Shown here: positions 16,766-22,082 of the stretch, in pieces
Position numbering within the stretch: the first letter of the stretch is position 1
Layout: every line of letters begins with the position of its first letter
Origin: an uncultured Lactobacillaceae bacterium
Lineage (GTDB): Bacteria; Bacillota; Bacilli; Lactobacillales; Lactobacillaceae
DNA: 22,082 nucleotides
Reading direction: 5' to 3'
Assembly (NCBI GenBank): GCA_934216625.1
Contig: CAKQCC010000012.1
Location: forward strand, 1 to 22,082
Notes under the pieces: model-generated
What the model saw: only the letters and a program-made list of their open reading frames with translations
What the model was told of the DNA's origin: nothing
Database searches by the model: none
Made by a program: the position numbers and the translations under genes

Positions 16766-18031
16766 TTACTCGTTAATTAACTCGAGTTTCGCGTGCAGGT
16801 TCGTCAGTTTGCCGATAATGTTGTCATAACCGCGCAGGATATTATCGGCCTTCGAGATTACGGTGGTCCCTTTCGCCATTAAACCGGCAATTACGACCGC
16901 CGCGCCGGCGCGAATCTCACCAGCTTCAACGTGGGCCCCGGTTAATCGCGACGTTGGCTGAATAACGATCGAACCGTCACCGGCGACTTTAATTCGGGCG
17001 CCCATCTTTGCTAACTGGGCAACGTGTTTATTGCGGTGCGGATAAATCGTGTCACGAATCACGCTTTTACCGTCGGCCCGCAGCAACAACGGGGTAATCG
17101 GCTGTTGGAGATCAGTTGCGAAGCCCGGAAACGGTGCGGTTGTAATCTGAACGCCCTTGACGCGATCAACGTGCGGAACGTAAATCTCGTGTTTCTGAAC
17201 GCGGAGTTTCAGACCCATTTCACGCAGCTTGTCAAGAAACGAAGCCAGATGTTTTGGGATCACGTCCTGAATTTCGACCCCGTTTCCAATTGCGGCCGCC
17301 ATTGAAAGATAGGTTCCCGCTTCAATCCGGTCCGGAATAATCCGGTGGGGGCGTTCCGCATGAAGCGAAGTGACCCCACGAACCACAATCCGACGGGTCC
17401 CTTCACCGGTAATTCGGGCGCCCATCTCGTTCAAGAAATCAACGACGTCAATGATCTCGGGTTCCTTCGCGGCGTTTTCAATTACGGTGGTCCCGTGAGC
17501 TTTAACGGCCGCCAGCAGTGAATTAATGGTGGCACCTACCGAAACCATCGCTAGATGAATCCGGGCGCCGTGCAGGCCACGGTCATGGGTCGTCAAATGA
17601 ATGCAGCCGTGATTTTCGGTCACGTCCGCGCCCAATTTTTGAAAGGCCTTAATGTGCTGATCGATCGGCCGGGGGCCAAAGCTATCACCGCCCGGCAGGT
17701 TAACGGTGGCGTGACCAAAACGGCCCAGCAACGCCCCCATAAAATAATACGAAGCCCGCAAGCTCGCGATGGCCCTTCCGGAAAGCTTACTGTCGACGAT
17801 GTGGCGCGGATCGATCGTGATGGCCCGGTGAACAAATTCGGACGGGACGTCCATCGATTCCAAGATCAGCATCAAATTATGAACGTCCAAGATGTCGGGC
17901 ACCATTTCTAGTTTAACCGGTGAATCCGCCAAAATGGCGGCAGGAATCAAAGCTACGGTGCTGTTCTTGGCACCACCGATCGTCACTTTGCCCGACAGCC
18001 AATTACCGCCGTGAATTATCATTTCGTTCAT
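16766..18031 (-). CDS. murA: UDP-N-acetylglucosamine 1-carboxyvinyltransferase with Asp at the fosfomycin-target position
   Basis: MurA transfers enolpyruvate from PEP to UDP-GlcNAc, the first committed step of peptidoglycan synthesis. The 421-residue protein is complete: GGAKNSTVAL with Lys22 and Asn23, the active-site loop LPGGDSFGPRPIDQH, FATDLQ, and AGEIRAGAAVVIAGL. In Escherichia coli the loop carries Cys115, the residue alkylated by fosfomycin; here the codon at 17686-17684 is GAT and encodes Asp116. Asp at this site is known to keep activity and give fosfomycin resistance, as in mycobacteria and chlamydiae. The ATG at 18031 follows a GAGG box at ten bases and lies 40 bases after pyrG. 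Many Firmicutes carry two MurA paralogues, and I cannot tell from this window whether another exists. Confidence 0.95.
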   Translation of the reverse strand: MNEMIIHGGNWLSGKVTIGGAKNSTVALIPAAILADSPVKLEMVPDILDVHNLMLILESMDVPSEFVHRAITIDPRHIVDSKLSGRAIASLRASYYFMGALLGRFGHATVNLPGGDSFGPRPIDQHIKAFQKLGADVTENHGCIHLTTHDRGLHGARIHLAMVSVGATINSLLAAVKAHGTTVIENAAKEPEIIDVVDFLNEMGARITGEGTRRIVVRGVTSLHAERPHRIIPDRIEAGTYLSMAAAIGNGVEIQDVIPKHLASFLDKLREMGLKLRVQKHEIYVPHVDRVKGVQITTAPFPGFATDLQQPITPLLLRADGKSVIRDTIYPHRNKHVAQLAKMGARIKVAGDGSIVIQPTSRLTGAHVEAGEIRAGAAVVIAGLMAKGTTVISKADNILRGYDNIIGKLTNLHAKLELINE

Positions 18032-18071
18032 TGCTTCATTGCCTCAATTACAATTATTTCAAGACCTGAGC

Positions 18072-19688
18072 TTACTTACTCTCGTGGTGGCGTTGACTGA
18101 ACGCAGCCGCGACGAACGATTTGAAAAGTCCTTCGGGACGGGTCGGCCGTGACAAGAATTCGGGATGGTACTGCGAACCAACGAAGAACTTCTTGTTCGG
18201 CAATTCAATTACTTCAACCAGGTGATTATCAGGTGACGTCCCGGAAATTACCAAACCGTGGTCAGTCATTGGTTTTCGGTAAGCGTTATTAAATTCATAA
18301 CGGTGACGGTGCCGTTCGTGAATTAACTTCTTACCGCCGTAAGCTTTCGCGGTGACGGTACCTGGCTTTAACTTACAAGGGTACGCACCCAAGCGTTGGG
18401 TACCGCCCATGTTGTCAATGTCGGACTGGTCAGCCATCAAATCAATAACCTTGTGTTTAGTGTACGGATCAAATTCGGTTGAATTGGCGTCCTTTTCACC
18501 CAGAACGTCCCGCGCAAATTCAATGCTGGCGATTTGCATCCCGAGGCAAACCCCGAGGTACGGAACGTCATGGGTTCGAGCGTAGCGGCAGGCCCGAATC
18601 ATGCCTTCAATTCCCCGGCTGCCAAAGCCACCGGGTACCAAGATCCCGTCGGCTTTGCCCAGAACCTTATCAACGTTTGAGTCCGTAATGCTTTCGGCAT
18701 CAATGTAGTGAACTTTAACTTTCGAGTTAACCGGGTAACCGGCGTGGTGTAAAGCGGCATCCACCGAGATGTAGGCATCTTTTAGCGAAACGTACTTGCC
18801 GACCAAATCAATGTTGACGGTGTGCTTCAAATTAAGGACGTGGTGAGCTAACCGGTGCCATTCACTCATGTCAGCCCGTGGAGCGCTAATGCCCAGGTGA
18901 TGCAAGATCAGATCATCAAGGCCCTGCTGCTGCAAAATCAGCGGAACTTTATAAATCGTGGGTTCATCAATCGACTGAACTACGGCTTTCGGTTCCACGT
19001 CACAAAACATCGAGATCTTCTTGATCATCGTCTTGGTCATCGGTTTTTCGTTCCGCGTTACGATAATGTTGGGCTGAATCCCGTAAGCCCGGAGCTTCTG
19101 AACACTGTGCTGAGTCGGCTTCGTCTTCATTTCCTTAGCCGCGTGCAGATACGGAACCAGAGTCACGTGCACGTAGCAGACGTTATCGGCACCCACGTCG
19201 TTCTTCATCTCACGAATGGCTTCTAAGAACGGTTGGGACTCCATGTCACCAACGGTCCCGCCAATTTCGGTAATCACCACGTCAGCGTGAGTTGCCTTAG
19301 CGTCCTGCTCAATCTTGTCTTTGATCATGCCGGTGATGTGCGGGATGACCTGAACGCAGGCTCCCAGGTAATCACCACGGCGTTCCTTCTTAATCACTTC
19401 CGAGTACACCTGACCGGTCGTCAAATTAGAATACTTATTCAAATCATTGTCAATGAACCGTTCGTAGTGACCCAGATCCAGGTCAGTTTCGGCCCCGTCG
19501 TTCGTGACGAAGACTTCACCGTGCTGGTACGGGCTCATCGTTCCCGGATCAACGTTAATGTAGGGATCACACTTTTGAATCGTGATGTTTAATTTTCGGT
19601 TCTTCAACAACCGACCAATCGAAGCCGAAACGATCCCTTTACCTAGGGAAGAACAAACTCCACCGGTTACGAAAATATACTTTGTCAA
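18072..19688 (-). CDS. pyrG: CTP synthase
   Basis: PyrG makes CTP from UTP with glutamine and ATP. The 538-residue protein has the N-terminal synthetase domain ([18 protein letters not shown], then [19 protein letters not shown] and the [13 protein letters not shown] segment) and a C-terminal class I glutaminase domain with catalytic Cys381 (YLGVCLGMQ) and the His507/Glu509 pair (SQYHPEF). The start is a TTG at 19688: AAGGGG lies about nine bases upstream, and the protein then begins [10 protein letters not shown] like the family. A seven-codon in-frame extension to a TTG at 19709 would place that box inside the gene. Its leader contains a promoter and terminator arranged as in CTP-dependent attenuation. 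murA follows after 40 bases and is probably co-transcribed. Confidence 0.97.
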   Translation of the reverse strand: MTKYIFVTGGVCSSLGKGIVSASIGRLLKNRKLNITIQKCDPYINVDPGTMSPYQHGEVFVTNDGAETDLDLGHYERFIDNDLNKYSNLTTGQVYSEVIKKERRGDYLGACVQVIPHITGMIKDKIEQDAKATHADVVITEIGGTVGDMESQPFLEAIREMKNDVGADNVCYVHVTLVPYLHAAKEMKTKPTQHSVQKLRAYGIQPNIIVTRNEKPMTKTMIKKISMFCDVEPKAVVQSIDEPTIYKVPLILQQQGLDDLILHHLGISAPRADMSEWHRLAHHVLNLKHTVNIDLVGKYVSLKDAYISVDAALHHAGYPVNSKVKVHYIDAESITDSNVDKVLGKADGILVPGGFGSRGIEGMIRACRYARTHDVPYLGVCLGMQIASIEFARDVLGEKDANSTEFDPYTKHKVIDLMADQSDIDNMGGTQRLGAYPCKLKPGTVTAKAYGGKKLIHERHRHRYEFNNAYRKPMTDHGLVISGTSPDNHLVEVIELPNKKFFVGSQYHPEFLSRPTRPEGLFKSFVAAAFSQRHHESK

Positions 19689-19726
19689 TGCACGATACCC
19701 CTTATCCAAAATCTCATGAAAACACT

Positions 19727-19766
19727 AAAAAACTTCCCATCGTTAATTAACGGGAAGCCCTTTTTT
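19727..19766 (-). terminator. Attenuator terminator in the pyrG leader
   Basis: On the minus strand CTTCCC (19757-19752) pairs with GGGAAG (19738-19733), the loop contains the palindrome GTTAATTAAC, and TTTTTT (19732-19727) follows. The A6 run upstream of the stem also gives a T6 tail on the plus strand, so the element could stop transcription both ways. It ends about 38 bases before the pyrG start. The pyrimidine-rich 5' arm CUUCCC can pair with a poly-G tract, as required for pyrG attenuation. Confidence 0.8.
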
Positions 19767-19783
19767 GATAATCTAAACATCAG

Positions 19784-19846
19784 TCTCGCGTTCAAGCGCG
19801 CGAGAAGCCCGATTTAAATTATAATTAAATTGATTAGCTCGACTAA
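19784..19846 (-). promoter_or_regulatory. pyrG promoter, GGGC start site and leader hairpin
   Basis: Just after the rpoE stop the minus strand has a perfect -10 TATAAT (19823-19818), seven bases of TTAAATC, then GGGC (19810-19807), the sequence at which Bacillus and Lactococcus pyrG transcripts begin. The -35 is weak (TTAGTC at 17 bases). The first transcribed bases run into a GC-rich hairpin, TCTCGCG (19805-19799), 8-base loop, CGCGAGA (19790-19784), with no T-tract. The start site is inferred from spacing and the GGGC motif. Confidence 0.6.
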
Positions 19847-19849
19847 AAA

Positions 19850-20359
19850 TCAATTGTCCTGACGCTTATTCTGGGTTCGGTTAAACTCTTCTTCAGTCAA
19901 CGGGTTATCGTTACCGGAATGCTTCAGATCTTGTCGATAGCCACGTTCTTCGGCGTTCAAGTTCTCTGAATCCGAATCCTCGTCGTAATCGATCACGTCG
20001 TCGTTTTCACTGGCGTCATCCAAGAAAGCGTCCACTTTTCGGCGCGGGTCCTTAGGGGCAGTCTCGTTTTCGTCTTCCGGTTTAACCGTTGCTTCGTTAA
20101 TGGACTTGTATGGGTACCAAGTTCGCAGGCCCCAGAGGTTATCACCGAGTGAGATAAAACTGCCGTCGGTATTCAAATCAGTATAAAACTGAACGATCCG
20201 GTTCCGGATGTCCGCATTCGAAGCACCTAAATACTTCTGAATCTGGTTAGTTAAATTCGCGAACGACAGAACGTCGCCTCGTTGTCGTAAAATCTCGTGA
20301 GCAACTTCTACCATTGATAATTCGTCTTTATTTTCGTTATCAAGTTTCCCAAGCTTCAA
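19850..20359 (-). CDS. rpoE: DNA-directed RNA polymerase delta subunit
   Basis: Delta is a Gram-positive-specific RNA polymerase subunit that weakens nonspecific nucleic-acid binding and speeds enzyme recycling. The 169-residue protein has the folded N-terminal HARE-HTH domain (NKDELSMVEVAHEIL through SLGDNLWGLRTWYPYKSI, about residues 8-90) and a strongly acidic, disordered C-terminal half rich in Asp and Glu. The start is a TTG at 20359, since AGAAGGGG lies about ten bases upstream and the protein then begins MKLGKLDNENKDELS like relatives; an ATG 11 codons earlier lacks a ribosome binding site. It follows the DUF1934 gene by 42 bases and precedes pyrG, the standard rpoE-pyrG order. Confidence 0.95.
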   Translation of the reverse strand: MKLGKLDNENKDELSMVEVAHEILRQRGDVLSFANLTNQIQKYLGASNADIRNRIVQFYTDLNTDGSFISLGDNLWGLRTWYPYKSINEATVKPEDENETAPKDPRRKVDAFLDDASENDDVIDYDEDSDSENLNAEERGYRQDLKHSGNDNPLTEEEFNRTQNKRQDN

Positions 20360-20401
20360 ACTACATGCGCCCCTTCTATTTATATTGGACATTTTACTAG
20401 T

Positions 20402-20857
20402 TTACACCGTAAATTGCAATTGTAATCGATAACGACCCAGCAGCTGTCTTTCGGCATACAAATCATAATCAACCCGCAAGCTGCCGCTAAACGGTCGGTT
20501 CCGGTATTGCAGATCAACGTTCGGGGTCACCGTATCGATCGGCAGCATTCCCGCGGGAGTCTGGTAACGAGCTTCAACCCGTTTACCCTGAATAAAATTA
20601 AGCTGAAGCTGGTTAGCGCCCGAACGCGTCAATTTAACGTGGCCGTTGGCGTTGATCCGAACCGTGACCGGGACCGCGTGACCATTATGTTGATCATCTT
20701 CCATGAACCTCAAGTACACGATGTCGCCCATCCGAAACAATTTGCCGCGGACGTTGAAATTAAAACTGGAAACGTCACCGCTCTGCTGAATATATGTAGT
20801 TAAATGAATGGCGACCGGCTGTTGTTCGGCTCCGGACGTAACTTCATCATTAAACAC
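20402..20857 (-). CDS. DUF1934 (YwiB-like) beta-barrel protein
   Basis: The 151-residue protein matches the DUF1934/YwiB family, small lipocalin-like barrels of unknown function found next to rpoE or argS in Firmicutes. Visible family features are VAIHLTTYIQQSGDVSSFNF near the N terminus, a short GDIVYLRFME strand, the VKLTRSG segment, RYQTPAGMLPIDT in the middle, and the C-terminal SGSLRVDYDLYAERQLLG followed by YRLQLQF. I use a GTG at 20857: AGGAGG is seven bases upstream, whereas the ATG two codons earlier almost touches that box. It leads the DUF1934-rpoE unit and is divergent from the HAD gene. No enzymatic role can be assigned. Confidence 0.87.
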   Translation of the reverse strand: MFNDEVTSGAEQQPVAIHLTTYIQQSGDVSSFNFNVRGKLFRMGDIVYLRFMEDDQHNGHAVPVTVRINANGHVKLTRSGANQLQLNFIQGKRVEARYQTPAGMLPIDTVTPNVDLQYRNRPFSGSLRVDYDLYAERQLLGRYRLQLQFTV

Positions 20858-20879
20858 GCTCATCCCTCCTTCTAAATAA

Positions 20880-20908
20880 ATTATAGACCTAATCGTTCCA
20901 ATTTGAAC
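20880..20908 (-). promoter_or_regulatory. Promoter of DUF1934-rpoE
   Basis: The minus strand has a perfect -10 TATAAT (20885-20880), 22 bases upstream of the GTG start. The -35 is weak (TTCAAA at 16 bases or GTTCAA at 17). It overlaps the -35 of the plus-strand promoter. Confidence 0.5.
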
Positions 20909-20932
20909 ATCGATTCAACTTCTGATTATAAT
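20903..20932 (+). promoter_or_regulatory. Promoter of the HAD phosphatase gene
   Basis: On the plus strand TTGAAC (20903-20908), an 18-base spacer and TATAAT (20927-20932) lie 38 bases upstream of the ATG. The -35 is the left arm of the inverted repeat TTGAA-CATCGA-TTCAA (20903-20918). Confidence 0.65.
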
Positions 20933-20970
20933 AAGAAATGATTATCAAGGTTTGGAAAGGTGAAGTAGTG

Positions 20971-21777
20971 ATGGACATTAAAATGATTGGAATTGACATT
21001 GACGGAACCCTCGTCAACGACCAGAAACAACTTACCCAGACGACGCAGCGGGTCATTACCGCTGCCCGTCGGCAAGGCATCAAAATTGTAATCTGCACCG
21101 GTCGGCCGCTCAGCGGGACCGTTCGTTACCTCAAACAGCTACACATTCAGGGCCCCGACGAATACGTGGTCGGCTTCAACGGCGCGATCGCCCAAAGCAC
21201 CGACGGCAAAGTCATTGACGACGCCCGCCTTAGTTATGACAACTACTTAAAGGCCGAAATGATCAGCCGGAAGTTCCACGTCAATTTTCAAATTGAAACC
21301 CCAAACGCGATTTACGCGTTGAACCGAAACATCAGCAAGTACACCATCTATGAAGCCAGCTTAGTCAACCTGCCGCTTCGCTACCGAACCCCGGAAGAAA
21401 TCAAACCGAGTCTGATGATTTCAAAAACCATGTGGATCGCCGAACCTAAGCGGATTACCGCTATGAAAAGGGACCTACCGAAATCACTCTATGACGACAT
21501 GTACATCGTTCAGACCGAGCCCGTCTTTTTGGAAGCGCTGCACAAAGGCGTCAGCAAGGGCAAAACTTTACTGAAACTGGCTAGTCAGCTCGGGATCCAG
21601 CCCGATCAAGTAATGGCGCTCGGTGATCAGGGTAACGACCTGTCAATGATCAAGCGCGCTGGCTTGGGTGTCGCCATGGGCAACGCCATCCCCGAAGATA
21701 AGCAAAACGCCCAGTTCGTTACTAAAACCAACAACGAAAACGGCGTAGCTTACGCGATCAAGAAGTTTGCGCTGTAA
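20971..21777 (+). CDS. Cof-type HAD-IIB family phosphatase
   Basis: The 268-residue protein belongs to the Cof/YidA subfamily of haloacid dehalogenase phosphatases, which hydrolyse sugar phosphates and other small phosphorylated metabolites in the cytoplasm. Motif I is IDIDGTLV (Asp9 nucleophile, Asp11 acid/base), motif II is ICTGRP, motif III is the Lys in KGVSKGKTLLKL, and motif IV is ALGDQGNDLSMI; an alpha/beta cap lies between motifs II and III. The ATG at 20971 has AAAGGTGA about eight bases upstream; an 11-codon upstream extension lacks such support. It is the only plus-strand gene, has its own promoter, and ends in a strong terminator shared with the convergent gene. Its substrate cannot be told from sequence. 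Confidence 0.93.
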   Translation: MDIKMIGIDIDGTLVNDQKQLTQTTQRVITAARRQGIKIVICTGRPLSGTVRYLKQLHIQGPDEYVVGFNGAIAQSTDGKVIDDARLSYDNYLKAEMISRKFHVNFQIETPNAIYALNRNISKYTIYEASLVNLPLRYRTPEEIKPSLMISKTMWIAEPKRITAMKRDLPKSLYDDMYIVQTEPVFLEALHKGVSKGKTLLKLASQLGIQPDQVMALGDQGNDLSMIKRAGLGVAMGNAIPEDKQNAQFVTKTNNENGVAYAIKKFAL

Positions 21778-21797
21778 ATATCAAATTCAATAACTAA

Positions 21798-21836
21798 AAT
21801 AATCACGCCCCGTTTCGGGACGTGATTATTTTTTTA
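21798..21836. terminator. Bidirectional terminator between convergent genes
   Basis: AATAATCACG (21798-21807) and CGTGATTATT (21821-21830) flank CCCG-TTT-CGGG with one C/A mismatch, making a long stem. On the plus strand a T-run follows (to 21835). On the minus strand TTTTAG follows. It serves the HAD gene and the convergent partial gene, whose stop is six bases from its edge. Confidence 0.92.
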
Positions 21837-21841
21837 CTTCA

Positions 21842-22081
21842 TTAAAGATGGCGATTTAATTTTCGAACCGGGACCCGAACGAACTGACGATTCGCCTTCA
21901 GCTTTAGTTCACTATCTAACAAGCGGGTCAGCCTGGTCATTGATAAACTAGGTGCCGAAGCCGAATCATTTTCATCCGTCAAGTCACCGGTCTGCGGGTC
22001 AACGCCCAACAACTGGCCCCCGTTATCATAAGCGAGTGCCCGCTCGTCAGGCAAATACTTTTGTTCCCTTAAATCAGGGTA
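21842..22081 (-). CDS. 3' end of an unrecognised gene (cut by the window edge)
   Basis: The reading frame is open from the right edge to a TAA at 21844-21842, giving the last 79 residues. It starts with YPDLREQKYLPDERALAYDN at the edge and ends RQFVRVPVRKLNRHL. A TTG at 22054 could be a start but has no convincing ribosome binding site, and the frame remains open upstream, so I read this as a C-terminal fragment. It holds an Asp/Gly-rich stretch (GGQLLGVDPQTGDLTDENDS), a Ser-rich link, and a basic end predicted helical in part. I do not recognise the family. It shares the bidirectional terminator with the HAD gene. Confidence 0.6.
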   Translation of the reverse strand, partial: YPDLREQKYLPDERALAYDNGGQLLGVDPQTGDLTDENDSASAPSLSMTRLTRLLDSELKLKANRQFVRVPVRKLNRHL

Positions 22082-22082
22082 A

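Noticed and set aside
17555..17911. A 118-codon plus-strand reading frame opposite murA
   Set aside because: It is antisense to the conserved murA frame, lacks a ribosome binding site, and reflects codon bias of the true gene.
18026..18037. A three-codon minicistron (ATG AAG CAA TGA) whose stop overlaps the murA start
   Set aside because: It lies only two bases from the GAGG box, too close to be initiated efficiently; most likely chance.
20938..20970. An 11-codon N-terminal extension of the HAD protein
   Set aside because: The AAAGGTGA box lies inside it and family members begin a few residues before the DxDGT motif.
1..22082. Search for CRISPR arrays, insertion sequences, prophage genes, tRNAs, T-boxes and riboswitches
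   Set aside because: No regularly spaced repeats, transposase motifs, tRNA cloverleaf or T-box core were seen; the gaps between genes are short and explained by promoters and terminators.

Overview
The window is a chromosomal housekeeping block from a low-to-moderate GC Firmicute, almost certainly a member of the Lactobacillaceae. The evidence is gene content and order (rpoE-pyrG-murA-rpmE2-murF-alr-mazF-pth-mfd-rqcP-divIC-S1 protein-tilS-hpt-ftsH-hslO-dusB-lysS, then an rRNA operon), AGGAGG-type ribosome binding sites, lactobacillus-like protein sequences and frequent TTG/GTG starts. Species cannot be fixed from the sequence. All genes but one are read on the minus strand, so the biological order runs from the right edge to the left edge.

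Right end (22082 to 20850): the 3' end of an unrecognised minus-strand gene meets a plus-strand Cof-type HAD phosphatase tail to tail across a bidirectional terminator. The HAD gene is divergent from a DUF1934 (YwiB-like) gene, and the two promoters face away from each other around a small inverted repeat.

Nucleotide and wall block (20857 to 13750): DUF1934 and rpoE (RNA polymerase delta) are followed by a pyrG leader. This leader has a -10 box, a GGGC start and a terminator whose 5' arm is CUUCCC, which is the layout of CTP-sensing attenuation by reiterative transcription. Then come pyrG, murA (Asp in place of the fosfomycin-target Cys), rpmE2 with its own promoter and terminator, murF and alr. 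A MazF/EndoA-like toxin follows alr with no visible antitoxin.

Translation, repair and division block (13258 to 3880): pth, mfd, rqcP (S4 protein), divIC, an S1-domain protein with an unusual histidine-rich linker, tilS, hpt and ftsH. These are tightly packed, and tilS and hpt overlap by 11 bases. A terminator-like hairpin separates ftsH from hslO-dusB. lysS has its own extended -10 promoter and a strong terminator.

Left end (1 to 300): beyond the lysS terminator lie two tandem near-consensus promoters and a leader typical of an rRNA operon; the 16S gene would start just off the left edge.

I found no insertion sequence, prophage, CRISPR array, tRNA or obvious foreign island. No novel multi-gene system is visible. 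The points worth following are the pyrG attenuator, the MurA Cys-to-Asp change, the solitary MazF, the His-rich S1 protein, and the absence of cshA and acpS from their usual place between murF and alr.
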